In this document: positions 54,825 through 64,000 of the stretch, in pieces
Numbering within the stretch: position 1 is the first letter of the stretch
Layout of the letters: every line of letters starts with the position of its first letter
Source of the DNA: Vreelandella subglaciescola
GTDB taxonomy: Bacteria; Pseudomonadota; Gammaproteobacteria; Pseudomonadales; Halomonadaceae
Length of the DNA stretch: 64,000 nucleotides
Reading direction: 5' to 3'
NCBI RefSeq assembly: GCF_900142895.1
Contig: NZ_LT670847.1
Coordinates: 1,798,001-1,862,000 of the forward strand
Notes under the pieces: generated by a model
Database searches by the model: none
The model's input: the letters and a program-made list of their open reading frames with translations, nothing else
What the model was told of the DNA's origin: nothing
Made by a program: the position numbers and the translations under genes

Positions 54825-55616
54825 ATGCTGGAAATTAAACACCTGACCAAGCGCTATGGCCGCAACGAAGCCGTCCTACAGGGGCTCGACCTGCACGTTG
54901 AGGGCAACAGCGTGGTCGCGATTGTCGGCGCTTCGGGCGCCGGTAAAAGCACGTTATTGCGCTGCATCAATCGACTGGTCGAACCCAGCTCCGGCTCGAT
55001 CAAACTCAACGGCCACGAGCTGGTCAACTTGAAAGGCGGCGATTTACGTCGCGCGCGACGCAAAATCGGCATGGTGTTTCAGGGCTTTAACCTGCTGGAC
55101 CGCCTTACCGTGATGGAAAACGTACTGGCCGGGCGGCTGGGCTACTTAAGCCTCTATCAGGCGGTCATGCGGCGCTACCCACCGGCGGATATCGAACGCG
55201 CCTTTACGCTCATGGAACGCGTGGGAATCGCCCACTATGCCAACAAGCGCGCGGATGAGCTTTCCGGCGGGGAGCGCCAGCGGGTGGGCGTGGTGCGCGC
55301 GCTCATGCAGGAGCCTGACGTGCTGTTGGCCGACGAGCCCACCGCCTCGCTCGATCCGCGCACGTCCGAGCAAATCATGGTGCTGTTGCAAAGTCTGGCC
55401 AGCGAGCTGTCGCTGCCGGTGTTGATCAATATTCATAACGTCACCCAGGCCAAGGCGTATACCGAGCGCATTGTCGGGCTGCGTCACGGCAAAATGATCT
55501 TTGACGGCGTGCCGGCCGACTTTAATCAGGACGCGTTGGACGCCATTTACGGCGGTATCGAATCACCCGATGAATCCAGCGGCGACGGCGACGCGGAACA
55601 AGGGGCGCTGCCATGA
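54825..55616 (+). CDS. ATP-binding protein of the second PhnC-type transporter
   Basis: 263 residues from MLEIKHLTKRYGRN; an ATG four codons earlier (54813) is also possible. Walker A GASGAGKSTLLRC, signature LSGGERQRVGVVR, Walker B DVLLADEPTASLD. PhnC group by the LNLLDRLTVMENVLAGRL segment type. The stop overlaps the next gene by 4 bases. Confidence 0.92.
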   Translation: MLEIKHLTKRYGRNEAVLQGLDLHVEGNSVVAIVGASGAGKSTLLRCINRLVEPSSGSIKLNGHELVNLKGGDLRRARRKIGMVFQGFNLLDRLTVMENVLAGRLGYLSLYQAVMRRYPPADIERAFTLMERVGIAHYANKRADELSGGERQRVGVVRALMQEPDVLLADEPTASLDPRTSEQIMVLLQSLASELSLPVLINIHNVTQAKAYTERIVGLRHGKMIFDGVPADFNQDALDAIYGGIESPDESSGDGDAEQGALP

Positions 55617-56404
55617 CCCCACAGCGCCACTGGAAAAAGCCGCCGTTTATTCAAAATCCCTGGCTACGCTACGGCCTGTGGGCAGGCGCCACGCTGTATC
55701 TGCTCGTGGCGCTATGGTCACTGCCGTTCGACTGGGCGCGCATTACCGAAGGCCTGCCCCGGGCAGCGCGGATTTTCAGCGGCGGCTTCCCGCCCAGCTT
55801 CGAGCGTCTGGACCTGCTGACCAAAGGCTTCAAGGAAAGCTTTCAAATCGCCATTCTGGCGACGCTGCTGGGCGTCGCGCTGTCTATCCCCTGCGCGGTC
55901 ATGGCCGCGCGCAATATCTCGCCGCTGCCGGTTTACCTGTTCGGCCGCGCGGTGATTATCGTCTCGCGCAGCTTTCATCCGGTGATTGTCGCCATTCTGT
56001 TCGTCGCCGCCGTCGGCTTTGGCCCGCTGGCCGGCATTATCACCCTGACGCTGTATTCCATCGGCTTTGTCGGCAAATTGCTGGCCGAGGAGATCGAAGA
56101 GATCGACTGGGGTCAGGTCGAGGCGGTGCGCGCCGCCGGGGGCGGCTTTATGGCCATGCTCTGCTACGCGGTGTTTCCGCAAATACTGCCGCGTCAGGTG
56201 GGGCTTTCCATGTATCAGCTGGACAGCAACCTGCGCGCTTCGGCGGTGGTCGGCATTGTCGGCGCCGGCGGCATCGGCAGCACGCTGATGAATGCGTTTG
56301 GCCGCTACGACTACGCCTTTGCGTTCGCCATTCTGCTCATCATCATCGCGGTGATTCTGGTTAGCGAAGGAATCAGCGGCTGGGTAAGGAAAAAAATATG
56401 GTAG
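55613..56404 (+). CDS. Permease 1 of the second PhnE-type transporter
   Basis: 263 residues. Membrane segments with the permease loop EEIEEIDWGQVEAVRAAGGG, then CYAVFPQILPRQ, and SAVVGIVGAGGIGSTLMNAF. PhnE family. Overlaps the ATPase gene by 4 bases and the next permease by 7. Confidence 0.92.
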   Translation: MTPQRHWKKPPFIQNPWLRYGLWAGATLYLLVALWSLPFDWARITEGLPRAARIFSGGFPPSFERLDLLTKGFKESFQIAILATLLGVALSIPCAVMAARNISPLPVYLFGRAVIIVSRSFHPVIVAILFVAAVGFGPLAGIITLTLYSIGFVGKLLAEEIEEIDWGQVEAVRAAGGGFMAMLCYAVFPQILPRQVGLSMYQLDSNLRASAVVGIVGAGGIGSTLMNAFGRYDYAFAFAILLIIIAVILVSEGISGWVRKKIW

Positions 56405-57207
56405 ATCACGCACACAAGCTGGCCAATCGTGTCTGGCAGCGCCATAGCCGCAAGCAGCGTTTATCGCGCTACGGCGTGTTTTTCATCACGCTGCTGGTGG
56501 TGGTCTGGGCCGTCCGCGATATCGACATTTTCTGGCCCTGGGTATGGGACGCGCCGACGCAGATTGCCAACCTCGGCGGACGCATGTGGCCGCCCAGCGC
56601 CGCCGGGCTTGGCGCCATTATCCGCGCGCTGATCGAGACGGTGCATATCGCCACGCTGGCGACGTTTCTGACCATTTTCATCGCCCTGCCCGTAGCCTAT
56701 ATCGCGGCGCAAAATACCACGCCGAACCGCGCCTGCCTGTGGCTGGGGCGCTTTATTCTCGTTTCCAGCCGCTCGGTCAACACCATTATCTGGGCACTGC
56801 TGTTCGTGGCCATCTTCGGCCCCGGCGTGCTGGCCGGCATTCTCGCCATCGCGTTCCGCTCGATCGGCTTTATCGGCAAGCTGATGGGCGAGGCCATCGA
56901 GGAGATCGACCGCCGTCCGGTCGAAGCCATGCAGGCCACCGGCGCCTCCAAGGCCAAGGTGATTGCCTACGCCATTGTGCCCCAGGTCATGCCGGCCTTT
57001 TTTGCCATCGTGATTCTGCGCTGGGATATCAATATCCGCGAGTCGACCGTGCTGGGGCTGGTCGGCGCCGGCGGCATCGGCGTGATTCTGCAAAGCGCGA
57101 TTGATACCTTCGCCTGGCCCACCGTGGCTACCATCCTGATGGCGATTATCGTGCTGGTACTAATCGGTGAAGCCATCACCAGCCTGCTACGCCGCCGGGT
57201 CATGTAG
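56398..57207 (+). CDS. Permease 2 of the second PhnE-type transporter
   Basis: 269 residues, six TM segments. Loop EAIEEIDRRPVEAMQATGAS, then AYAIVPQVMPAFFAI, and STVLGLVGAGGIGVILQSAI. Two PhnE-type permeases mark this as a heterodimeric system, unlike the single PhnE of the cluster. Confidence 0.92.
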   Translation: MVDHAHKLANRVWQRHSRKQRLSRYGVFFITLLVVVWAVRDIDIFWPWVWDAPTQIANLGGRMWPPSAAGLGAIIRALIETVHIATLATFLTIFIALPVAYIAAQNTTPNRACLWLGRFILVSSRSVNTIIWALLFVAIFGPGVLAGILAIAFRSIGFIGKLMGEAIEEIDRRPVEAMQATGASKAKVIAYAIVPQVMPAFFAIVILRWDINIRESTVLGLVGAGGIGVILQSAIDTFAWPTVATILMAIIVLVLIGEAITSLLRRRVM

Positions 57208-57338
57208 CGTGCCCTGCACAGCACGTCAGTTGACCTTCATCACCCCGCTTGCCATGGTGAAGCTATCGTTTCAACCCCGGTCGCTTCAACCCCGGCCGCC
57301 CCACCCCCAACCATCTCGACCAAGGAGGATGCGCAACG

Positions 57339-57758
57339 ATGACAACCTATATCGTAGTAGCCGACGCCGCGCGTGCGCGCATTTTTACCCGCGATGCGCT
57401 GACGCTCATCGAACAGGAGAATCTGGTTCACGCAGAGGGGCGCCTGCACGAGGGCGACCTGGTGACCGACAGCCCCGTCGCCGAGGCGACGTCAAGCGCT
57501 GCCCGCACCTCGGATGAAGGCACAGCCTCCCAGCATGAAAAAGAGATGTTTGCCAAGCAGGTCGTCAAGCGCCTGTACACGGCACGCACCGAGAACAGCC
57601 TGGAAAAACTGATCCTCGTCGCCCCGCCCAAGTTTCTGGGACTGCTGCGCGACAAGCTCGATGCGCCCACGCAAAAGCTGCTGATCCACACCCTGCCCAA
57701 GGACCTCAGCAAGGCAACGCTTGAAGACATTCAAAACGCCGTCAGCGACATGCGCTGA
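57339..57758 (+). CDS. Host attachment protein family (baeRF-like)
   Basis: 139 residues. N-terminal strand TTYIVVADAARARIFTRD and C-terminal KLILVAPPKFLGLLRDKLDA are hallmarks of the Host_attach family named after an Agrobacterium attachment protein. The fold resembles release-factor domains; its biochemical role is unknown. AAGGAGG lies upstream of the ATG. Confidence 0.88.
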   Translation: MTTYIVVADAARARIFTRDALTLIEQENLVHAEGRLHEGDLVTDSPVAEATSSAARTSDEGTASQHEKEMFAKQVVKRLYTARTENSLEKLILVAPPKFLGLLRDKLDAPTQKLLIHTLPKDLSKATLEDIQNAVSDMR

Positions 57759-57879
57759 TAACGTTATGCCGGATCGCTCAAGATAATGCGGCGGCTGCCG
57801 ATAAGGTTCAGGTTGACCCAAGCACCGCGTGGCACCCGCGCGGCGCTGCTTACCTCCATCTTATCCGGAGCAGTCCCCC

Positions 57880-59754
57880 ATGTTCGTGTCACTTCGAGCC
57901 CGCCTGCTTGCCGCCGCCTTAACCGCGGTGGTGCTCGCCCTGATCGCCAACGGTATTGCCAGTTACGTGACGGTGCAAAACCACAACGACGAGCAGATTT
58001 CCGAAAACCTTGATGCCGTCGTCAGCGGTAACGCCCAGGCGCTTGATACCTGGTTCAACGCCCGCTTCAGCATGCTCACCGCGATGGACGAAGCGGTAAA
58101 AAGCGATGCTCCCCGCGCCGCGCTGCGCCAGCTCAACGCCTCGGGCGATTTCATGGCGACCTACCTCGCCAATCCGGCCACCGGCGAAACCCTCTTCTAT
58201 AACGATTGGACACCGCCGAGTGACTTCGACCCTCGCGAACGCGACTGGTACAAGCGCGCCGTCAGCGAAAAAGATACCATCGTCACCAAACCCTACGTCG
58301 ATGCGCAGACCGGTGATCTGGTAGTGACCTTTGCCCGCCCCTACTATCAGGGCAGCCGGCTGGTGGGTGTCATCGGCGCGGATATTACCGTGACCGCCGT
58401 AATCGATATCGTCGACGATATTTCCCCGACGCCCTCAAGCTTTGCCTTCCTGACCGCCGCCGATGGCACCCTGATTGCCCACCACGACCCCGAGCTGACG
58501 CTAAAGCCCGCCTCGCGGCTCAACGAACAGCTGAACGCTGCCATGCTGACGACGCTAGCCAATGCCAAGCAGCCCACGGCGCTGTCTCTGCAGGGCAGCG
58601 AAAAGCGCCTGCTGGGACGTCACGTGGGCGGCCAGAGCGGTTGGGAACTGGTGGTCGCGCTGGATGAACACGAAGCCACCGCGGGGCTGCGCGCCATTGC
58701 CAGCACCACTACCATCACGCTGATCATCGTAGCGATCATTACCGCCGTGGCGCTGAGCCTGCTGCTCAAGCTGCTGCTGCGCCGCCTGCATTCGGCGCGT
58801 AACGCCATGCACAACGTGGCCTCGGGCGAAGGCGATTTAACCCAGCGCCTGCCCGAAGAAGGCAACGACGAAATCACCCAGATTGCCGCGGCGTTCAACC
58901 GCTTTGTCTCGCGTATGGAAGACGTGCTGCTTGAAGTCCGCAGCGGCAGCGAAGCCGTGCACACCGCCGCCTCGGAAATCGCCAAGGGTGGCCATGACCT
59001 GTCACGGCGCACCGAAAGCACGGCTTCCAGCCTGCAGCAGACCTCCGCCTCGATGGAAGAAATCACTTCTACCGTAGAGCACACCGCCGCCTCATCCCGC
59101 GAAGCCAACCAGCTCTCCAAGGCCGCCACCGAAGTGGCTGAACGCGGCGGTCAATCGGCCGCAAAGGTCGCCGATACCATGCAGGAAATTGCCGCGTCAT
59201 CGAACAAGATCGGCGATATCGTCAGGCTGATGGACAGCATTGCCTTTCAGACCAACCTGCTGGCGCTGAACGCCTCGGTCGAGGCCGCTCGCGCCGGCGA
59301 ACAGGGTCGCGGCTTTGCCGTAGTTGCCGACGAGGTGCGCAAGCTCGCCCAGCGCAGCACCGATGCCGCGCACGAGATCAAGGCCCTCAACGAAGAGTCC
59401 CAAGGCAAGGTAAAAAACGGCACCACGCTGGTGCACAGCGCGGCGCAGACCATGGAAGAGATCGTCGCCCAGATTACCCGGGTGACCGACGTGCTAGGCG
59501 AAATCACCTCCGCCACCGGCGAGCAAAGCGACGGCATCGGCCAGGTTAACGTCGCCGTGGCCGACCTTGACCGCATGACCCAGGAAAATGCCGCCATGGT
59601 GGAAGAATCCAGCACCGCCGCCGAGCAGCTGCAGGAACAGGCTGACCACCTCACCGGCGTTATTGGCCGCTTCAAGCTGTCGGGCAGCAAGCTGGCTCAG
59701 GGGGCGCTACCCGGTAGCGCAGGGCAGACGCCGGCACTGAACGCGCCGCGCTAA
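57880..59754 (+). CDS. Methyl-accepting chemotaxis protein (dCache sensor, no CheR tether)
   Basis: 624 residues from [22 protein letters not shown]1 ~8-28, dCache sensor ~30-270 ([20 protein letters not shown] is the dCache ligand strand; [16 protein letters not shown]), TM2 ~283-305, HAMP, then the signalling tip [20 protein letters not shown]. Ends TPALNAPR, so it lacks the pentapeptide seen on the receptor at 23571. Ligand unknown. Confidence 0.93.
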   Translation: MFVSLRARLLAAALTAVVLALIANGIASYVTVQNHNDEQISENLDAVVSGNAQALDTWFNARFSMLTAMDEAVKSDAPRAALRQLNASGDFMATYLANPATGETLFYNDWTPPSDFDPRERDWYKRAVSEKDTIVTKPYVDAQTGDLVVTFARPYYQGSRLVGVIGADITVTAVIDIVDDISPTPSSFAFLTAADGTLIAHHDPELTLKPASRLNEQLNAAMLTTLANAKQPTALSLQGSEKRLLGRHVGGQSGWELVVALDEHEATAGLRAIASTTTITLIIVAIITAVALSLLLKLLLRRLHSARNAMHNVASGEGDLTQRLPEEGNDEITQIAAAFNRFVSRMEDVLLEVRSGSEAVHTAASEIAKGGHDLSRRTESTASSLQQTSASMEEITSTVEHTAASSREANQLSKAATEVAERGGQSAAKVADTMQEIAASSNKIGDIVRLMDSIAFQTNLLALNASVEAARAGEQGRGFAVVADEVRKLAQRSTDAAHEIKALNEESQGKVKNGTTLVHSAAQTMEEIVAQITRVTDVLGEITSATGEQSDGIGQVNVAVADLDRMTQENAAMVEESSTAAEQLQEQADHLTGVIGRFKLSGSKLAQGALPGSAGQTPALNAPR

Positions 59755-59886
59755 TCTGTCGCTTCTGCCCCGTAGCCGCGCCGTCAATGATAAAGTAGGC
59801 AAGATAACGCAGGCCGCCAGAGCCAGACCTCTGGCCGGCCTGCGGCCTGATTGATCATCGTCGCGCAATTGCCAAAAGGAGCCCCA

Positions 59887-60663
59887 ATGAGCAAGTACGC
59901 CACTGCCGAAGTGCTTAGCGTTCACCACTGGAACGACACGCTGTTCAGCTTTCGCACCACCCGGGAGCAGAGCCTGCGTTTCAAGTCCGGCCAGTTTGTC
60001 ATGATCGGGCTGGAAGTGGACGGCAAGCCGCTGGTACGTGCCTATTCCATCGCCAGCCCCCACTACGAAGAGCACCTTGAGTTTTTCAGCATCAAGGTGC
60101 AGGACGGCCCGCTTACCTCGCGCCTGCAGCACCTTGAAGTGGGCGACGAGATTCTGGTCAGCCGCAAGCCCACCGGCACGTTGGTCACCGATGACCTGCT
60201 GCCCGGACGCAACCTGTATCTGCTCTCCACGGGCACCGGCATGGCGCCGTTCATGAGCCTGATCCAGGACCCCGACGTCTACGACCTGTACGACAAGGTG
60301 ATACTGGTGCACGGCGTGCGCCATGTCTCCGAGCTGGCCTACGCCGACTTCATCAGCAAGGAGCTGCCGGCACACGAATACCTGGGCGAAGAAATCAGCG
60401 AAAAGCTAGTTTACTACCCCACCGTGACCCGCGATGAATTCCACACTCAAGGGCGGCTGACCGACCATATCCGCAGCGGCAAGCTCGCCGCAGACACCGG
60501 CCTGCCGGCCATCGACCCGAGCAAGGACCGCGCCATGATCTGTGGCAGCCCCGCCATGCTCGACGACACCAGCGCCCTGCTCGATGAACTCGGCTTCAAG
60601 ATTTCGCCGCGCATGGGCGTACCCGGCGACTACGTGATCGAACGCGCTTTTGTCGAAAAATAG
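59887..60663 (+). CDS. fpr: Ferredoxin-NADP(+) reductase
   Basis: 258 residues from MSKYATAEVLSVHHWND (AAGGAGCC upstream). FAD motif VRAYSIASPHYEEHLEF, NADP-binding STGTGMAPFMSLI, and MICGSPAMLDDTSALLDELG, with the short FVEK end of the bacterial subclass. It moves electrons between NADPH and ferredoxin or flavodoxin in oxidative stress and Fe-S work. Confidence 0.95.
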   Translation: MSKYATAEVLSVHHWNDTLFSFRTTREQSLRFKSGQFVMIGLEVDGKPLVRAYSIASPHYEEHLEFFSIKVQDGPLTSRLQHLEVGDEILVSRKPTGTLVTDDLLPGRNLYLLSTGTGMAPFMSLIQDPDVYDLYDKVILVHGVRHVSELAYADFISKELPAHEYLGEEISEKLVYYPTVTRDEFHTQGRLTDHIRSGKLAADTGLPAIDPSKDRAMICGSPAMLDDTSALLDELGFKISPRMGVPGDYVIERAFVEK

Positions 60664-60689
60664 TCATCGGCCAAAAGTAGCCAAGCCAT

Positions 60690-60728
60690 AAAAAAACCCC
60701 GGCGGTCATACTGACCTCGGGGTTTTTT
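60690..60728. terminator. Bidirectional terminator between fpr and glnK
   Basis: AAAAAACCCCG, loop, CGGGGTTTTTT, between converging genes; the loop holds a further GGTCATACTGACC stem. Confidence 0.9.
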
Positions 60729-60746
60729 GACGGCTCCGTAACGCCG

Positions 60747-61214
<468 letters not shown>

Positions 61215-62462
61215 CTAGCGATGCTCAAGACGAAATTCCGGATAGGCCTCCAGCCCGCACTCCGCCACATCAACGCCTTCATATTCATGCGCCGCGCTGA
61301 CGCGGATGCCCATCACGCTCTTGAGCAACCACCACACGGCCAGACTGGCACAGAATACCCAGGCGAAAATCGCAACGCCGCCCACAAACTGCATGCCAAA
61401 CGTTGTTTCCGGGTTGGACAGCGGCACGGCCAGCACTCCCCAGATTCCGGCGACGCCGTGCACGGACATGGCACCGACCGGATCATCCAGCCGGCAGCGG
61501 TCCAGCATCACGATCGCCACCACCGTCATCAGCCCGCCCACCATGCCAATCGCTGCCGCACCGGCGGCCGACGGCGACAGCGGATCTGCGGTAATCGCCA
61601 CCAGGCCGGCCAGCGCACCGTTCAGGGTCATGGTCAGGTCCGCCTTGCGAAACCACAGCCGTGCCAGTATCAGCGCGCCAAGCACGCCGCCCGCCGCCGA
61701 GGCGTTGGTATTTACCAGCACCTGCGCCACATTATTGGCCGAGCCGATATCCGAGATTTTCAGCTCCGAACCACCGTTGAAGCCGAACCAGCCCATCCAT
61801 AGAATCAGCGTCCCCAGCGTGGCGAGCGGCATGTTGGCACCGGGAATGGCGAACACTTCCCCGCGCTTGCCGTATTTCCCCCGCCGCGGCCCCAGCACCA
61901 ATACGCCGGCAAACGCCGCCGCTGCACCGGCCAGATGGACGATGCCGGACCCCGCATAATCATGATACCCCAGCGCCGCAAGCCAGCCGCCGCCCCAGGT
62001 CCAGTAACCCGAAAGCGGATAGATAAAGGCCGTCATAACCACGGCAAAGGCCAGAAACGCCCACAGCTTCATGCGCTCGGCCACCGCACCCGACACAATC
62101 GACATCGCGGTTGCCACAAACACAACCTGAAAGAAGAAGTCGGCACGGTTGGCATAGTACGGCGCATCGCCCCCTGCCAATACGGCGTCCGTGGTGTTTT
62201 CAGCGCCCAGCAGAAAACCGATATTCGGCAGGATGCCGCCGGCGTCACCGCCGTACATGAGCTGGTAACCCACCGTCAGGTAAAGCGTGCTGGCAATGGC
62301 GAACAGCGCCACGTTCTTGGTCAGGATTTCCGCAGTGTTCTTGGCTCGCACCAGCCCGGCCTCCAGCATGGCGAATCCCGCTGCCATCCACATGACCAGC
62401 ACACCGCATAGCAGAAAATACAGCGTATCCAGGGCATAACGCAGTTCTATCAATTCGCTCAT
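61215..62462 (-). CDS. amtB: Ammonium transporter
   Basis: 415 residues from MSELIELRYALDTLYFLL (GGAGAAAT upstream), eleven TM segments. Family features: MLEAGLVRAKNTAEIL, DYAGSGIVHLAGAAAAFAGV (first pore His) and SVHGVAGIWGVLAVPL (second pore His). It conducts NH4+ under nitrogen limitation. The upstream sites at 62534 and 62657 indicate NtrC/sigma-54 control, reading on into glnK. Confidence 0.95.
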   Translation of the reverse strand: MSELIELRYALDTLYFLLCGVLVMWMAAGFAMLEAGLVRAKNTAEILTKNVALFAIASTLYLTVGYQLMYGGDAGGILPNIGFLLGAENTTDAVLAGGDAPYYANRADFFFQVVFVATAMSIVSGAVAERMKLWAFLAFAVVMTAFIYPLSGYWTWGGGWLAALGYHDYAGSGIVHLAGAAAAFAGVLVLGPRRGKYGKRGEVFAIPGANMPLATLGTLILWMGWFGFNGGSELKISDIGSANNVAQVLVNTNASAAGGVLGALILARLWFRKADLTMTLNGALAGLVAITADPLSPSAAGAAAIGMVGGLMTVVAIVMLDRCRLDDPVGAMSVHGVAGIWGVLAVPLSNPETTFGMQFVGGVAIFAWVFCASLAVWWLLKSVMGIRVSAAHEYEGVDVAECGLEAYPEFRLEHR

Positions 62463-62533
62463 CGGCATTTCTCCGCAGCACAATCGGGCAGTTAACGCAG
62501 GCAGGCAGCGCCTGTCCTGTACTCCCTTTGCTA

Positions 62534-62549
62534 TGCGTAATACGTGCCA
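62534..62549 (-). promoter_or_regulatory. Sigma-54 promoter of amtB-glnK
   Basis: Read on the minus strand: TGGCACGTATTACGCA. The -24 TGGCAC is perfect, the -12 keeps GC, and GG-N10-GC spacing is exact. It lies ~72 bp upstream of the amtB ATG. Confidence 0.8.
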
Positions 62550-62656
62550 TATTTGTTTTTGTACTTATCCTTCAAATGGTTACATTAATAAATTGCCCGT
62601 CTATCGCCCTGGGGAAACGCGCCGGCACGGCATCGCCGCCGATCAACACGCCTTTA

Positions 62657-62673
62657 TGCACCATGATGGTTCA
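62657..62673. promoter_or_regulatory. NtrC-type binding site upstream of the amtB promoter
   Basis: TGCACCATGATGGTTCA fits TGCACY-N5-RGTGCA with one mismatch. Its position ~108 bp upstream of the -24 element is right for an enhancer. The rest of 62463-62764 shows nothing else I can support. Confidence 0.7.
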
Positions 62674-62764
62674 TGGCGGTGGCGCTTTTCTGCATGCGTA
62701 TTGGTAATGGGTTGCGTATCCTGATTACGTATACTGTGCCTTTTGGCGAACCAAGGAGAACGCA

Positions 62765-63091
62765 ATGGCTGCTCAAGACCGTATTAGCCAGCTCGCCCAG
62801 CAGATCGGCGACCGCCTGCAAAACGCCTCGCAGGCGCCGGAAGATATTCACAAAGGCGTGCAGCAGGTGGTACGCGGCGCCTTTGATCGCCTGGAACTGG
62901 TCTCGCGGGAAGACTTCGACATCCTCATGGACGTGCTGCAGCGCACCCGCGCCCGGGTTGAAGCGCTGGAAAGTCAGGTCGCCGCGCTGGAAGCCGCCGT
63001 TGATCCCAAGGCTGATGGCGCACCGGCGAAAGCAGACACAACCTTTCCCAGGGCAGACGACGCCCCGGCAACGGACAACAGCGACCGGTAA
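62765..63091 (+). CDS. ubiK: Ubiquinone biosynthesis accessory factor UbiK
   Basis: 108 residues (AAGGAG upstream). N-terminal amphipathic helix ISQLAQQIGDRLQNA, the family core VQQVVRGAFDRLELVSREDF, and a C-terminal coiled coil (RVEALESQVAALEAAV). It binds lipids and UbiJ in the aerobic Ubi complex. The acidic, Asp/Ala-rich tail is longer than usual. Confidence 0.9.
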   Translation: MAAQDRISQLAQQIGDRLQNASQAPEDIHKGVQQVVRGAFDRLELVSREDFDILMDVLQRTRARVEALESQVAALEAAVDPKADGAPAKADTTFPRADDAPATDNSDR

Positions 63092-63310
63092 GCGGCGCCA
63101 CTCCGCTTAAACGCGAATCACTTTCATTGACAACCTGTGCCGCTATGCTAGCCTTTCGCCACGCTTTTCATGCCGCGAGAGGCTCCCATGTCGGCTCTGC
63201 AATGGCTTCACCAGGACGCGCACACGTTAACACCGGCGTCGCTCTGCCGGCTTGGCCAGCGCCTGGGCGCACTACCGTGCACCTGCTGGACAAGGAAGCT
63301 GTTCTTACTC

Positions 63311-64000
63311 ATGCCGTATATTCGCTTCCCGCTGGCTGCACGTTTGGCCCTGAGCGCCGCGCTCAGCCTGACGCCCTTCTTCGCTCTGCAGGCCAGTGCC
63401 GCCGAAACGCCGCCAGCCACCCCACGCTTTGCGACGCTGGACTGGACCATCGCAGAAACGCTACTCGCGCTTGATGCACCGCTGCGCGGCGTGGCGCAGG
63501 CCGACGCCTACGGTGACTGGGTCAAAACGCCCGTCATTCCCCCGTCAACGGCAGACCTCGGGCTGCGCGCCCAGCCCAATCTGGAGCGGCTGGCCGCGCT
63601 CGCGCCTGAGCGCATTTTCATCTCGCCCCTGTTCGCAAACCTTGAGCCGCGCCTGTCGCGATTGTCCCCGGTGACCACGCTGCCGCTTTATCAACCCGGC
63701 ACCGACACCTGGCAGGCCATGCAAACGCTGACCCACCGGCTGGGCGAACACACCCATCGCCGCGACGAGGCCCAAGCGCTCATCAACGATACTCAGGCGC
63801 TGATGGCGGCGCTGCGCACCACCCTGCCCGCAACACGCCCTCTGCTGATGGTGCAATTCATCGATGCCCGCCACGTACGCGTGTTCGGCAAAAACGGGCT
63901 GTATCAGGCCGTGCTGAAGCAGCTGGGCATCGCCAACGCCTGGCAGCAACCCACCAACGCCTGGGGATTTTCCACCGTAGGCATCGAGGCACTCGCCGAA
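63311..64000 (+). CDS. FhuD-like iron-siderophore binding protein (5' part, runs off the window)
   Basis: The 230 codons visible encode a signal peptide (LALSAALSLTPFFALQASA) and the first lobes of a siderophore-binding protein: FATLDWTIAETLLALDAPLR, then DLGLRAQPNLERLAALAPER and LLMVQFIDARHVRVFGKNG. It delivers Fe(III)-hydroxamates to an ABC importer. I start at the ATG before the signal peptide; the frame is open from an ATG at 63188 with GAGAGG upstream, which would add 41 atypical residues. No stop is seen before 64000. Confidence 0.8.
   Translation, partial: MPYIRFPLAARLALSAALSLTPFFALQASAAETPPATPRFATLDWTIAETLLALDAPLRGVAQADAYGDWVKTPVIPPSTADLGLRAQPNLERLAALAPERIFISPLFANLEPRLSRLSPVTTLPLYQPGTDTWQAMQTLTHRLGEHTHRRDEAQALINDTQALMAALRTTLPATRPLLMVQFIDARHVRVFGKNGLYQAVLKQLGIANAWQQPTNAWGFSTVGIEALAE

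Overview
The window (about 60% GC) looks like a chromosomal segment of a halophilic gammaproteobacterium of the Halomonadaceae (Halomonas-like). The support is two BCCT osmolyte/quaternary-amine transporters, the xseB-ispA-dxs-djlA block, ribA-hemE, sigma-28 flagellin control, sigma-54/NtrC-type control of amtB, and general protein similarity. The assignment is inference from family content, since no 16S rRNA is present.

Region 1 (1-9.9 kb) is a plastic, mobile-element-rich zone. It holds the tail of a quinone oxidoreductase, an intact IS3-family element, an IS3 remnant, an IS200/IS605-type tnpB element, and two type II toxin-antitoxin pairs (prlF-yhaV, higB-higA). It also holds an uncharacterised two-gene cassette with a nucleotidyltransferase-like protein, zapE, fragments of radC and of an HNH-nuclease locus broken over two places, four copies or fragments of one ~70-aa protein family, REP-like repeats, and one copy of a 531-bp duplication.

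Region 2 (9.9-18.2 kb) has a 997-aa protein with two PLP-enzyme domains in tandem, two small orphan genes, and a flagellar block. In that block an 800-aa TPR/ATP-grasp/FkbM-like protein lies downstream of a flagellin gene that has a near-consensus sigma-28 promoter and tandem terminators.

Region 3 (18.2-37.7 kb) is mostly ordinary chromosome: a truncated Rpn-family nuclease next to tRNA-Arg(CCG), a GST, a class II aldolase plus BCCT transporter pair, a ParD-like/RelE-like TA pair, a chemoreceptor, a second BCCT transporter, an MscS-type channel, an IclR regulator with a near-consensus operator, trhO, serA, and the xseB-ispA-dxs-djlA set.

Region 4 (37.7-50.8 kb) is a complete C-P lyase (phosphonate catabolism) cluster on the minus strand in the order phnC-[IS1182]-phnD-E-F-G-H-I-J-K-L-M-N-P. 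It sits between djlA and ribA. A decayed copy of the ribA 3' end lies at its far side, as expected if the cluster was inserted beside ribA. An IS1182-family element has separated phnC from phnD.

Region 5 (50.8-64 kb) has ribA, hemE, a histidine phosphatase, a second PhnD/C/E/E-type ABC transporter, a host-attachment-family protein, a second chemoreceptor, fpr, glnK and amtB (order amtB-glnK, with sigma-54 and NtrC-like sites upstream), ubiK, and the 5' part of an FhuD-like siderophore-binding protein that runs off the end.
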